A DNA stretch of 64,000 nt from an uncultured Fodinibius sp. (GCA_913056455.1 CAJXMJ010000001.1:1302001-1366000); one strand, 5' to 3'; shown: positions 45,001 through 53,823, counted from the stretch's first letter. Translations and numbers: made by a program. The notes: generated from the letters alone by a model not told the origin.

Positions 45001-46761
45001 GTAGAGCTGGTGGGGCCGCACGGAATCACCATCAATAACTGAAGGAGCTATATCAAGGTTTGCTTTGCCTTGCATACGGTCCGGATCAAATCCTTGAATA
45101 TCCATACTATAATCAAAATTGAGTGCAGTCTCTGTAACCGTATTTTCGGCAAAAAAATTAGTCAGATTGAAATTGCCCGCATTCCCTTCTATGGCTAATG
45201 TTTGATTATCATCACTGAAGTTTACTGAAGAGGTCCCCTTCAGAAACTCATCGCTATTACGATATTCATACTTCTGGCTCCAAATTTTATTATTCAGATT
45301 TGAAGAGAGCACGAACCGTTCAAATTGATGGGACCCTATCCGACTATCTGTGAACGTGGCATTTAAATCAGTGACCGCTTTATCAATACTAAATCCTTTT
45401 CCTCCGACCTGAGCCTCAAAATTCAGAGCAGTTGTATCTACTCGCTCAGCAAAGAAAGGTGCGATATCCAAGTTCTCACCTGCGAAAGTGCCACTGTATC
45501 TAAAAGGTTCAACAAGCTGGGTTTCTCCCTCGAACTCAAGAGACCCGAGGGTACTCGACAGCGAAAAATCTCCCTTAATATGTTGCAAGCTCCCATTGGC
45601 CTGGCCAGAAATAGCCAAACTTTGGAGTTCCTTGTTATTGGGAATAGCCAGAGTATCCAGTAGCTGAGTAAGATCTTCATTTCGTAGGTTTACCCCTTCA
45701 AAACGCAACTGATACGAAAGGTTCTGCCGATCAATAATATTTTTGATAAGCCCATTTAAATTGACATAGCTCTCTCCAATACCCAGTTGTGCTCGATCTA
45801 TCCAAAGAGAATCAGCAGACCCCTCGGTCCTAATGTCAATACTCAGAGATTTTTCAAGATCCGGGGTATAGGCTGTAAAATCGGCGATATCCTGAAGATC
45901 AATGTCATTGGAGCGTATATCCAGATCATATTGAGCTGCTTTAAGCTGCTCAGTTACATTGGGCTCCAAGAGATTCACACCATCAACCTCACCATTAAAA
46001 ACGAACCGAGAACTGCCTAACGTTAAATAAAAGGAGTTGAACTCCAAAAAACGGTGATCATTATACAGCTGTCCTGATGCAGAAATATTCTCGACCTTTA
46101 AGTTATCAGAATCGGCAATAAATGACTCTATATCCAAATACCGTTGTAATTCACTCCAGTCTACAAAGAGCGAAGCATTAATATTATTCAGCGTAAACGA
46201 GGATGGAAGATTCCCAATCTGATGCTTGTCCGTCTCAGCCTTCAGATGAACAATCCCACTTTCGATATTCACATCCGGGGCAATAATTTCAATTCTACTC
46301 AACCAGGGATTGCTATCTGCCTGTTGGCGCTGTTCAGCTTCTTTTCTACGTTCAAGCAAAATAAGTCTCCCATTCTCACCAGATCGTAGACGAACTTCAG
46401 GCGATTGTAACGAAAAACCAACGATTGTCAGCTTATTTTGTAGCAATCCCCAAACATCAATTTCGCTATCAACCTGCTGCACCGATACCAATGTATCAGC
46501 TTCAGTATCATCGCTGCGCAGTAAAGCAACATCGTATAAACTCATCCGAAAAGGTAAAACCCCATCGATATCCCCAATATTCAGCTCTGCCTTATATGTC
46601 TGCTCTACCTGTCTCTCTATACGGTTAGCCAAATAATTTTTGGTTACATCAAGCTGCAAAACACCAATCACTATACCCGATAGAACAGCAGCTGCAAGTA
46701 ATAGTACAAAGACTATTCTCCAAAAGTATTTCCAGCTTTTATATAACCAGCGGTAAAACAC
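42079..46761 (-). CDS. tamB: TamB-family translocation and assembly module protein (DUF490)
   Basis: A 1560-residue AsmA-like protein with one N-terminal membrane anchor (about residues 14-34, IVFVLLLAAAVLSGIVIGVL). A very long periplasmic beta-rich stretch ends in the DUF490/TamB domain (about 1200-1540; GTGQLRITMQDQDVQMFGQY, YNARPNVATLLSED). Such proteins span the periplasm as a hydrophobic groove and help carry phospholipids or assemble outer-membrane proteins. It starts 13 bases after aroB. No TamA (barrel partner) is adjacent unless the barrel fusion protein two genes on plays a similar role. Confidence 0.9.
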   Translation of the reverse strand: MFYRWLYKSWKYFWRIVFVLLLAAAVLSGIVIGVLQLDVTKNYLANRIERQVEQTYKAELNIGDIDGVLPFRMSLYDVALLRSDDTEADTLVSVQQVDSEIDVWGLLQNKLTIVGFSLQSPEVRLRSGENGRLILLERRKEAEQRQQADSNPWLSRIEIIAPDVNIESGIVHLKAETDKHQIGNLPSSFTLNNINASLFVDWSELQRYLDIESFIADSDNLKVENISASGQLYNDHRFLEFNSFYLTLGSSRFVFNGEVDGVNLLEPNVTEQLKAAQYDLDIRSNDIDLQDIADFTAYTPDLEKSLSIDIRTEGSADSLWIDRAQLGIGESYVNLNGLIKNIIDRQNLSYQLRFEGVNLRNEDLTQLLDTLAIPNNKELQSLAISGQANGSLQHIKGDFSLSSTLGSLEFEGETQLVEPFRYSGTFAGENLDIAPFFAERVDTTALNFEAQVGGKGFSIDKAVTDLNATFTDSRIGSHQFERFVLSSNLNNKIWSQKYEYRNSDEFLKGTSSVNFSDDNQTLAIEGNAGNFNLTNFFAENTVTETALNFDYSMDIQGFDPDRMQGKANLDIAPSVIDGDSVRPHQLYMDLSSPDGSTRQFRLTSSLLDLNVSGEVTPADVISQTGFWSSYLKNRFKSEIMLSQPVLTDSLNSSPQDKNVVIDGSIQTKDLGLLKKYLPQLPTLYAETDVRFNINTDGRRLLLSAEMTSDTLAYNNINVQGVNTQFTASFRSDRTLSEFSSVDWEADISKIETESVDLDSTVFDLAVKQDSVYFTQHIGAISDDAQFDMALQSNISDSSIAVSVEEFFVGNNLYAWVNERTPKLQYFRSGVIDFDDFSFQNRNEYFRLQGRLSSNRSDSLTYTLRDINLKRISDLIKGKVDFAGVLNGSLVTRSLTQQPTIQGDLNVNRFRMNDRTVGDVHFNSEYRPDKERFDTQIDIITDSTKYEDYLASNDGIGQDIRLDGYFVTPNPEVRQDTVYHFDANFDQVDLWFLAVIADNVFMEVEGQASGTGSITGNLEDYDFQSQFETQNVFARPEFLNTNYFLSGPVQFNKDEGVVLDSLNVMDTKGGTGTIWGTVDLNDFDPITYLDLSLDMDQLQFLNSNMDPDVPFYGNVSGTGLVRLSGSNTDMYLRTENPVEVTSNSEVSIPLLEETELQESGKFIRFVDSFDEVHKKSESVVERTTQESEQAEEALEQALEEMTFTERFDLDLRFNASNNLSVNLIFDPVTGEVLTAQGTGQLRITMQDQDVQMFGQYNIDGGNYQFVTGEIISRRLQLESGGTIVWEGPPDNARLDISAVYNARPNVATLLSEDGLNDQNQNGSQQVPVDLIVEINGTLNSVENNYYFRLPSTMELSSNSTLQYTLNQINRDEQQKLLQATSILFTGQFIPTQGIGSGTATLSQNLTRGSTYVNPFLSNQVSSLLSNQINTLLNSDVSRLDIDFNLNAYNEVDLDIALRLYNDRLIFRREGQITGGGQQSTTGDRIGDLNATYRIRKGLSLTAFHRQDQALSNVQASSQAGDVTPYVDGLGIESRIQFNTWIELINRIKGIFGMNKDSANNE

Positions 46762-46774
46762 GTACGCTCAACAT

Positions 46775-47866
46775 TTAGGTATTAAATTTATCAAGGGTAT
46801 AGCTCCAACTTTTTTGAAGCAACGAATGATCTTCACAGCTATAAAGATACGGCGATCCCCAATCATTCAACAACACTAAACGAATAGTATTATCCTTTAC
46901 TTTTTTATCGGATTTCATTGCATCTAAAAGTTCCTCGGTATTTACCGATAACGGGGACATCTGTTTTTTATATAACGAAAGAAAAGGGGAAAAACGTACA
47001 TCGCTTACAGGGTGTCCTAACTGTCGCGAAAAATGACAAGCCGCAATCATGCCCACAAAAACTGCTTCTCCATGGGTAACTGCGCCGTAACCCGAAACCT
47101 TTTCAAGAGCATGACCAAAAGTGTGCCCAAAATTCAAATACGCTCGCTTACCCGCTTCAAGTGTATCTTCCTGCACAATATCAGCTTTGATGCGGGCACT
47201 TTCTTCAACAACATCTACCCAACGCTCCTTCGGCGTTAACGGCTGATGAATAAGTTCTTCTATCACTTCAAATAACTGAGGGTTCCGAATAGCAGCATAT
47301 TTTAATATTTCTGCCATGCCCGTAATCCATTCCTTCTGTTCGAGCGTATCCAGAAATGCAATATCAGAAAATACGGCATCGGGCTGATAAAAACTGCCAA
47401 TCAGGTTTTTGCCCGTAGTATGGTTAACACCTGTTTTACCACCGATAGAACTATCAACCATCGCCAGTAAGGTAGTTGGCATATGGATAAGTGGTACGCC
47501 ACGTAACACCGTGGCTGCTACGAACCCAGCAAGGTCACCGGTTACTCCACCTCCTATAGCTAAAATTGGCGTAGATCGCTCTATACCTATCTCTAATATC
47601 TTATTCGTAATATTGTTCCATTCCCTTACTGATTTTGAGGACTCCCCCTCCGGTATTTCAATAAGATGAACATGCTCAAAATCACTGACGAACTTTTCTA
47701 CCCTTTCCCCATGTAATCGGTTAACATTCTCATCAATCAGAACAAAAATACTATTTCGGTTGTAGTGAGTTTCGCAATATATCCGAAAGGAATGGGCCAG
47801 CTGCTGGCCAATATTAATTTGATACTCCTGATCCAGCGAAATGCCTACATCAATAATATTCGACAT
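46775..47866 (-). CDS. aroB: 3-dehydroquinate synthase
   Basis: A 363-residue NAD- and zinc-dependent enzyme that converts DAHP to 3-dehydroquinate, step two of the shikimate pathway. Signatures are LAIGGGVTGDLAGFVAATVLRGVPLIHMPT (shown in part: GGGVTGDLAGF), DSSIGGKTGVNH and the metal-binding NFGHTFGHALE. Its start overlaps the aroK end by 17 bases, indicating coupled translation. Confidence 0.96.
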   Translation of the reverse strand: MSNIIDVGISLDQEYQINIGQQLAHSFRIYCETHYNRNSIFVLIDENVNRLHGERVEKFVSDFEHVHLIEIPEGESSKSVREWNNITNKILEIGIERSTPILAIGGGVTGDLAGFVAATVLRGVPLIHMPTTLLAMVDSSIGGKTGVNHTTGKNLIGSFYQPDAVFSDIAFLDTLEQKEWITGMAEILKYAAIRNPQLFEVIEELIHQPLTPKERWVDVVEESARIKADIVQEDTLEAGKRAYLNFGHTFGHALEKVSGYGAVTHGEAVFVGMIAACHFSRQLGHPVSDVRFSPFLSLYKKQMSPLSVNTEELLDAMKSDKKVKDNTIRLVLLNDWGSPYLYSCEDHSLLQKSWSYTLDKFNT

Positions 47867-48416
47867 GGTTTCTGATCTTTTTCAATAATTGTTCTACTAT
47901 ATCCTCGACACTTGCCTTCCCATCATTTTCTATTTGAATCACTGCTTGTTCGTATAATGGAAGCCGCCTTTCATATAAAGCCGTCAGTTCTCTTTTTAGC
48001 TGCTTTTTATTTTTGGGATTTCCCTGTTCATCTAAAAGTAGCGGTCGATTTTCATCTTGTGATATGCGGTCTAAGATAACAGAAATCGGCGTTTCTATAA
48101 AAATAAGCAGTCCGTTTAATTTCACGTGGTCTACCATATGCTGATTTTGCAAACTTCCCCCGCCAAGTGATACCACGCCGTCAAATGTTCTAATCACCTC
48201 CAACACTGCTCGTCGCTCAGCAACGCGAAACGCTGGCTCACCGGATTCCTCAAAAATTTCTGGGATCGACTGGCCGGTTTGTTCTTCAATTTTATCATCA
48301 AGATCTAAAAACGATACTTCCAACCTTTTGGCTAATCCCCTGCCAATTACCGATTTTCCGGCACCCATAAATCCACATAAAAAAATACGTTCAGGTAAAT
48401 TCGAAATCATGCTCAC
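47850..48416 (-). CDS. aroK: Shikimate kinase
   Basis: This 188-residue kinase phosphorylates shikimate. Walker A is GFMGAGKS (15-22), followed by SFLDLDDKIEEQTGQSIPEIFEESGEPAFR and LGGGSLQNQHMVDHV, the usual shikimate-binding and glycine-rich regions. It overlaps rqcH by four bases (ATGA) and aroB by 17 bases. A second ATG two codons on is also possible. Confidence 0.95.
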   Translation of the reverse strand: MSMISNLPERIFLCGFMGAGKSVIGRGLAKRLEVSFLDLDDKIEEQTGQSIPEIFEESGEPAFRVAERRAVLEVIRTFDGVVSLGGGSLQNQHMVDHVKLNGLLIFIETPISVILDRISQDENRPLLLDEQGNPKNKKQLKRELTALYERRLPLYEQAVIQIENDGKASVEDIVEQLLKKIRNHVEYY

Positions 48417-50005
48417 ATACTTTGAGGTTTCATCGGAGGTACCATTTCTACTTGTTCGTCACGTTCAATAACAACTGCTCCCGGAGCAGCTCCTTTGGGC
48501 TTGCGGACATATTTCACTTTTGTGTACATAACGGGAGCAGATTTCATGCCTCGCGCCTTCGAAAAATAAGCTGCATAGCTGGCCGCTTTCAGCAGCACAT
48601 ACTGCGGCGGATAATCTTTTCTATTGCCCATTCGAATAACTACATGCGATCCCCCGACACCTCGTGCGTGCAACCAGATATCCTCTTTGTGGGCGTGACT
48701 GGTAAGCTGATCGTTACTCTTAGCACTTTTGCCAATCCAAATCTCAAACTTTCCTTCTTTAAATTTTCTGAAGGGAGATGTGGCCTGTTTATCATCGCCA
48801 CTGCCATATCCAAAGTCTTCAAGCTTCTTTTTATTATCTTTTACCCAACTATTCAAATCAGGCAAATGATCAATTTCTTTGATTTTATCTAACAACTCCT
48901 CGACCTGCTCAAGTTCTTTTTTCACTTTTGGAAGACGTTGCCTGGCATTTTGATACGATTTCTTGGCATCTTTCGACTTCTCATAATAATACTCAGCATT
49001 ATCAGCTATAGATTTTTCCTCCTTCAGCGGAATGGTAATTTCCTCATTATTTTCATAAAAATCTTCAATTGTAATTTCGGTAGTTCCCTCCGTTACCTGT
49101 TCATGTGCGTGGGCCATTAATAAGTGCCCGTATTTCTCATACTCTTCTGCTCGTTTTAGACTTTTCTCAGCCTGCTGCAATTGTGTTATCAGACTTTCTT
49201 TTTGGGATTTACTTCGCTCTAAAAACTGAAGAATATCTTCTTTCTTTTCGTGTAGCCGACGTAGATGGACCGCATTTTTATAAGCAAAAGCGACACAATC
49301 ATTTACTTCATCACACTCTTTTTCGCTGGGAATATTCAACCATTCTTTTGACCAAAGGCAAAAGTCACCCGTTTTTAAGACTCTTGGATGTGGATCATCT
49401 AACAACGCCTGGGTAACCTCTTGGGTAAACTCCTTTACTTCTTCCGGAGACATTTCATCAACATGGTGCTCCTCAATCAAATAAGGCAATAAATTACGCG
49501 GCAAAAGCGGATTCACCTCAGTCATTTGGTTCTTGGCTGACCGACGGGGACTGACTTCTTCCAGAAAAGTTGGAGCTTCCGGTTTGGGGGGAGCCTCTCC
49601 CCTTACCTCCTCGGGATTCTTAAAAGAATCTATAATCACATCGTCTTCGATCAAAAAAACATTGGGATTTCCGCTGAAAAGCTTAAAAAGGAGATGTTGC
49701 CCATTCTCAAAATGGATGTATACCAACCGATCTTTATCCGCCAATTTAATGTCGATAATCTTTTTCCCTTCAAGCGACTCAAAAAAATCGATCACATTAC
49801 TTTTCTTTGGCGGGCGATAGAAATCCAAGAACAGAGCTGTCTCTCTCGGATTTGCACTAAATATCAGCCGCGAAGTTTCTTCATCCCGATCAATATATAT
49901 ATGGAGCACATCTTTGTGGGGAGAGATCGCAAAGCTAAAAAAGGCATTCTCTATTTTTTCTTTTATCTCACGGTTTAAATATATTAGCGTGTAAAAGTTA
50001 TTCAT
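48413..50005 (-). CDS. rqcH: NFACT-family ribosome quality-control protein RqcH
   Basis: A 530-residue NFACT protein that binds obstructed 50S subunits and, in Bacillus, directs C-terminal alanine tailing. It has the N-terminal NFACT-N domain, including D92-R93 in the position of the DR pair needed for tRNA binding in RqcH. A long coiled coil follows (about 245-390) and the C-terminal NFACT-R/DUF814 domain has DIWLHARGVGGSHVVIRMG. It heads the rqcH-aroK-aroB-tamB operon. Confidence 0.9.
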   Translation of the reverse strand: MNNFYTLIYLNREIKEKIENAFFSFAISPHKDVLHIYIDRDEETSRLIFSANPRETALFLDFYRPPKKSNVIDFFESLEGKKIIDIKLADKDRLVYIHFENGQHLLFKLFSGNPNVFLIEDDVIIDSFKNPEEVRGEAPPKPEAPTFLEEVSPRRSAKNQMTEVNPLLPRNLLPYLIEEHHVDEMSPEEVKEFTQEVTQALLDDPHPRVLKTGDFCLWSKEWLNIPSEKECDEVNDCVAFAYKNAVHLRRLHEKKEDILQFLERSKSQKESLITQLQQAEKSLKRAEEYEKYGHLLMAHAHEQVTEGTTEITIEDFYENNEEITIPLKEEKSIADNAEYYYEKSKDAKKSYQNARQRLPKVKKELEQVEELLDKIKEIDHLPDLNSWVKDNKKKLEDFGYGSGDDKQATSPFRKFKEGKFEIWIGKSAKSNDQLTSHAHKEDIWLHARGVGGSHVVIRMGNRKDYPPQYVLLKAASYAAYFSKARGMKSAPVMYTKVKYVRKPKGAAPGAVVIERDEQVEMVPPMKPQSM

Positions 50006-50058
50006 GCTTTATAGAGAAGTTCTGTAACGAAAATTTTTGAACTAATTAGATTGAAATA

Positions 50059-50709
50059 ATGACATATCCGATATTCAACTCTGTAGTGAACCGGATAGAA
50101 AGTGATTTAAATAAGAGAGACTTTACGATTAATACCTTTCGCACTTGGAATGAAGATAGAATAAATGCAACGGGACTGGAAATTGAATTTGATCTCAAAC
50201 CCAAATCTGATTTCCTAAAAGCATTATCCATCAATTTCGACTGGGATCGGTTCCGGGAAACGGTATTAGCCAAGCAACTGGAAGGCATGGAAGAACATCC
50301 TTTCTTGCAGGAAGACAAAATGGTTAGCACTTCAATTTCACCAGCAATCGATATTGAAATTACTTGGCTATTTGACGAAAAGGCTCCGAATCCTACGTTG
50401 GCGGCCGATAATGGTCACCACCGGTTAGAAGATGCCAGTCAATGGATGGAACAGATCAGTAAAGAGGTCAATGAACTGTTGGCTGATGATGATATTATCA
50501 CAAGGTGGCATATCGAAGTTGAAGGTTCAGAAAGTGGGAAATACCTGTCTGCTGTGAATTTAATATCCTACTTTCAATATACGCTTGAAGATATGAATAG
50601 CCTTAATGATGTTCACGATTTTGTAAGTCGGTGCCTCCAAGAACTCTTGGTAAAAGCAAACCGGGTGTTGCGAATTGCGGATCAAACACTAGAGTCTCAA
50701 GCTGCATAA
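50059..50709 (+). CDS. Unknown 216-residue protein
   Basis: I do not recognise a family. The protein is soluble and acidic, with no signal peptide or membrane segment. Predicted strands dominate the middle (GLEIEFDLKPKSDFL, VSTSISPAIDIEITWLFD) and helices the second half (DASQWMEQISKEVNELL, VHDFVSRCLQELLVKANRVLRIADQ). It is divergent from rqcH, with 53 bases between the starts, and is closed by a terminator. Codon use and composition look like its neighbours. Probably a real, lineage-restricted gene. Confidence 0.68.
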   Translation: MTYPIFNSVVNRIESDLNKRDFTINTFRTWNEDRINATGLEIEFDLKPKSDFLKALSINFDWDRFRETVLAKQLEGMEEHPFLQEDKMVSTSISPAIDIEITWLFDEKAPNPTLAADNGHHRLEDASQWMEQISKEVNELLADDDIITRWHIEVEGSESGKYLSAVNLISYFQYTLEDMNSLNDVHDFVSRCLQELLVKANRVLRIADQTLESQAA

Positions 50710-50737
50710 ATTATCCAACCAAAATTAATTGCATAAA

Positions 50738-50766
50738 AAAAGCCTTCAGAACAGCTGAAGGCTTTT
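50738..50766. terminator. Bidirectional terminator
   Basis: A 12-bp stem (AAAAGCCTTCAG at 50738-50749, CTGAAGGCTTTT at 50755-50766) with a five-base loop has A-run and T-run flanks, so it suits both the 216-residue gene (plus) and the small basic gene (minus). Confidence 0.88.
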
Positions 50767-50785
50767 GTAATATCTTAACCCGTCA

Positions 50786-50875
50786 CTACTTCTTTTTGTG
50801 ACGATTTTTACGTAATCGTTTTTTACGCTTGTGCTTAGCAATTTTCGATCGTTTTCTTTTCTTTCCGCTTGGCAT
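50786..50875 (-). CDS. 29-residue AURKAIP1/COX24-type basic ribosomal-associated peptide
   Basis: A very short gene encoding a Lys/Arg-rich peptide that begins MPSGKKRKRSKIAKHKRKKR and ends NRHKKK. This matches the small Bacteroidota proteins annotated as AURKAIP1/COX24-domain, bacterial relatives of the mitochondrial small-subunit protein mS38. A good ribosome-binding site (AGGTGA) lies a few bases upstream and the bidirectional terminator follows the stop. A role on the 30S subunit is known for the mitochondrial homologue and inferred here. Confidence 0.85.
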   Translation of the reverse strand: MPSGKKRKRSKIAKHKRKKRLRKNRHKKK

Positions 50876-50996
50876 AACATTCACCTAGTTTTTTTATTCA
50901 TCGATACCAACAGGTACCCAGTATAATCGTAATAACCTGATAAGATACGGATATCCCACAAATAAAACCTAAAAACTTAGAGGTCCATAATAAAAA

Positions 50997-51296
50997 TTAC
51001 TCTCCCTCATCCTCCATGATAGATTCATTGACGGACTCTTTAAAATCCTTAGACATCTTTAACACCGGCACATATTGTTCCGGCACAATAACTTCTTCAT
51101 TTGTCTTTGGATTACGGGCCACCCGTTCAGCTCGCTTAACTACTTTAAACGTTCCAAACCCCCTTAACTCTATGTGTTCCCCTCTCTTCATTGCATCAAT
51201 AACCGTTTCCATAAAGCCGTTGACAACAGCTTCGGTTTCAACTTTTGTAAGTCCTGTTGAAGATGCAATTACGTCAACAATATCTGCTTTTGTCAT
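50997..51296 (-). CDS. HU/IHF-family DNA-binding protein
   Basis: A 99-residue histone-like protein that bends DNA as a dimer. MTKADIVDVIASSTGLTK-x-x-x-x-A-V-V-N-G-F is the N-terminal helix pair. HIELRGFGTFKVVKRAERVARNPKT leads into the beta-arm (NPKTNEEVIVPEQYVPVLKMSKDFK). An acidic tail follows. A ribosome-binding-like GGTGAGG precedes the start. Whether it works as HU or in an IHF-like role is not resolvable. Confidence 0.94.
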   Translation of the reverse strand: MTKADIVDVIASSTGLTKVETEAVVNGFMETVIDAMKRGEHIELRGFGTFKVVKRAERVARNPKTNEEVIVPEQYVPVLKMSKDFKESVNESIMEDEGE

Positions 51297-51505
51297 AAAA
51301 CCTCACCTTTTGTAATCACAATTAACTGCTGTTTCTGTTAAATAAGCCGTAAATATATTGAGTTGATCTGATATAGTTATATCATTTTAACGTTTTTTAA
51401 TGGTTTGTCATAGCAGATTATCAATTAAACTTAAAAAATTCGAAAATCTTTTTATACCTTCCGCTTGTTTGGTTCTCAAATATAACCCAAGAATATTATT
51501 AGAAT

Positions 51506-53176
51506 ATGGAGACATTTGATCAAATTATTAGCTGGCTTGTAGATCTTATCTGGAATACTCCCGAAGCCATGCCCGCCATGGTTGTCATATTATTGGCCTT
51601 CGGAATCTACATAACAGTACGTTTGGGATTTATTCAAATTCGCAGATTCGGTCATGGACTTAAAGTGGTAACCGGCTTTTATGATGATCCTGAAGATGAA
51701 GGGGATATTAATCACTTTCAAGCCCTAACAACGGCCCTGTCAGCCACAGTAGGTATCGGTAATATTGCCGGTGTGGCTCTTGCTATCCACTACGGTGGCC
51801 CAGGCGCATTATTTTGGATGTGGGTTACAGCCCTTTTTGGAATGGCCATAAAGTTTACTGAGGTAACGCTTGCCCAAGAGTATCGCGGCACCAATCCTGA
51901 TGGCACGGTCTCCGGCGGACCAATGTACTATATTGAAAGAGGACTTGGAGAAAACTGGAAATGGCTAGCTGTCTCATTTGCCGTTACAGCTGCTATTTGC
52001 GCATTTCTTACTGGTAATGCTGTACAAGCTAATACGGTTGCCGATGTTATGAAGACCGATTTTCAAATTCCCGTCTGGATTACGGGTCTTATTACAGCAA
52101 GTTTAGTTGCAGCTGTTGTGCTTGGCGGTATTAAGCGAATCGGAAAAGTAACATCACGCCTGGTCCCGTTTATGGGCATCCTATATGTCTTGGGTGCACT
52201 GGTAATTCTATTGATCCATTACGATGCTGTAATACCTTCACTGGTAGCTATTGTCAGCAATGCTTTTAATCCAACAGCGGGTGCTCTGGGTGTTGGTTCC
52301 GGAGCCCTGATATTCACATTGAGTTATGGTGTTCAACGAGGATTATTCTCTAACGAAGCGGGACAGGGTTCAGCCCCTATCGCTCACTCGGCTGCCAAGA
52401 CCGACCAGCCTGTTCGCGAAGGTGTTGTTGCACTACTCGAACCTTTTATTGATACCCTTATTATCTGTACGATGACAGGACTGGTAATTATCTCTACCGG
52501 AGCTTGGGATATGCAACACAAATCATCCATTGATCCCACTGCTGATATTGTCTCCTACACTTACACCGAAACAACCGACGGGACGTCACAAGCCGGCGAT
52601 GCTCCTGTGATTTATTTCGAAGATGGACTACCCACAAATGGAGAAATGACCCACTATGAGGCGCCTGTTGATACCATGTTTACTGATGAAGCATACACTA
52701 CACCATTTAACGGTCGTATCGAATTGTCTCCACGTCAAAATGAAAACAGTTTTCGAGGAGTAGCTGTTTACTCTTCAGATGATACGCAGTTAAGCAACCT
52801 CCACGGTGGAGTCGTACAAAACGGAGCCCCATTAACAGCAGCTGCTTTTGAGCGGGGATTAGCACCCATTATACCCGGAGGTGGTTTTCTGGTAACATTT
52901 GCAGTACTGCTGTTTGCAATCTCAACTTCTATTAGCTGGAGCTACTACGGCGACCGCGCCGCCCAATACCTGTTCGGCTTTGAATCTATCTTCTGGTACC
53001 GCCTCGCTTTTGTAGGAATGCACTTTTTTGGCGCCGTTGTTACCCTTACTACCATTTGGGCGTTTGGTGACGTAATGCTGGGTCTAATGGCCTTCTTCAA
53101 CATTATTGCGCTATTTGCCCTATCAGGAGTTGCCTATAAGATCACAAAGAAATACTTTGAAAATCCAGATGTATAA
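51506..53176 (+). CDS. Sodium:alanine symporter (AGCS family) with a large loop insertion
   Basis: A 556-residue inner-membrane amino-acid:Na+ symporter. Signatures include TALSATVGIGNIAGVALAI, GGPMYYIERGLG, and RGLFSNEAGQGSAPIAHSAA. About 100 residues (near 340-440), rich in Thr/Asp/Gly and hydrophilic, interrupt the helices before the last ones (FLVTFAVLLFAISTSISWSYYGDRAAQYLFG). The usual length is about 450-480. The insertion faces one side of the membrane and may be a small extracytoplasmic domain. upp follows after 11 bases. Confidence 0.92.
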   Translation: METFDQIISWLVDLIWNTPEAMPAMVVILLAFGIYITVRLGFIQIRRFGHGLKVVTGFYDDPEDEGDINHFQALTTALSATVGIGNIAGVALAIHYGGPGALFWMWVTALFGMAIKFTEVTLAQEYRGTNPDGTVSGGPMYYIERGLGENWKWLAVSFAVTAAICAFLTGNAVQANTVADVMKTDFQIPVWITGLITASLVAAVVLGGIKRIGKVTSRLVPFMGILYVLGALVILLIHYDAVIPSLVAIVSNAFNPTAGALGVGSGALIFTLSYGVQRGLFSNEAGQGSAPIAHSAAKTDQPVREGVVALLEPFIDTLIICTMTGLVIISTGAWDMQHKSSIDPTADIVSYTYTETTDGTSQAGDAPVIYFEDGLPTNGEMTHYEAPVDTMFTDEAYTTPFNGRIELSPRQNENSFRGVAVYSSDDTQLSNLHGGVVQNGAPLTAAAFERGLAPIIPGGGFLVTFAVLLFAISTSISWSYYGDRAAQYLFGFESIFWYRLAFVGMHFFGAVVTLTTIWAFGDVMLGLMAFFNIIALFALSGVAYKITKKYFENPDV

Positions 53177-53187
53177 CCACAACCACT

Positions 53188-53823
53188 ATGTCTGATTTCA
53201 AAAACGTAACGCTTGTAAAACATCCCGTAGTGAACCGTGACCTGACAATCCTGCGGGATGTCAATACCAATATTTCTGAATTCCGGGCAGCTATTAAGCG
53301 TATAGCAATGATCTTGGCCTATCATGCGCTTAAGGAACTTCCGCAAACAACATTTGAGGTTGAAACGCCCATCCAGAAAACAACCGGATACGACATCGAT
53401 CAAGGGGTAATGGTTGTACCAATATTACGAGCCGGACTTAGCCTATCTGACGCTCTGCTTCAATTTATTCCCGATGCACGAGTTGGTCATCTGGGCATGG
53501 AACGAGATGAAACTACACACCAACCAGAAGATTACTATTCCAACATTCCCGATGGCGTTGAGGATGATATGGTACTTGTCGTAGATCCCATGCTGGCAAC
53601 CGGAGGCAGCGCCCACGATGCTCTTTCTTTTTTAGAGAACAAAGGTGCTCAACATCTGCGTTTTGTATCATTAATTTGTGCACCCGAGGGATTACAAAAG
53701 CTCGAAGAAGAACATCCCAATGTACATACCATTACCGCAGCTATTGATGGCCATTTAAATGATGATGCTTTTATCGTACCCGGATTAGGTGATGCAGGTG
53801 ACCGATATTTTGGAACAACATAA
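53188..53823 (+). CDS. upp: Uracil phosphoribosyltransferase
   Basis: A 211-residue PRTase that makes UMP from uracil and PRPP for pyrimidine salvage. It has VVPILRAGLSLSDALLQFIPDARVGHLGMERDE (in part: ILRAGL) and the PRPP loop VVDPMLATGGSA, with the C-terminal PGLGDAGDRYFGT uracil-binding region. It starts shortly after the symporter and overlaps lptC. Confidence 0.95.
   Translation: MSDFKNVTLVKHPVVNRDLTILRDVNTNISEFRAAIKRIAMILAYHALKELPQTTFEVETPIQKTTGYDIDQGVMVVPILRAGLSLSDALLQFIPDARVGHLGMERDETTHQPEDYYSNIPDGVEDDMVLVVDPMLATGGSAHDALSFLENKGAQHLRFVSLICAPEGLQKLEEEHPNVHTITAAIDGHLNDDAFIVPGLGDAGDRYFGTT

Noticed and set aside
51477-51484. TATATTTG (minus strand) as an HU promoter
   Set aside because: It is about 180 bases from the HU start, unlike the 37-41 bases seen for the convincing cases, and lies close to the opposite gene.
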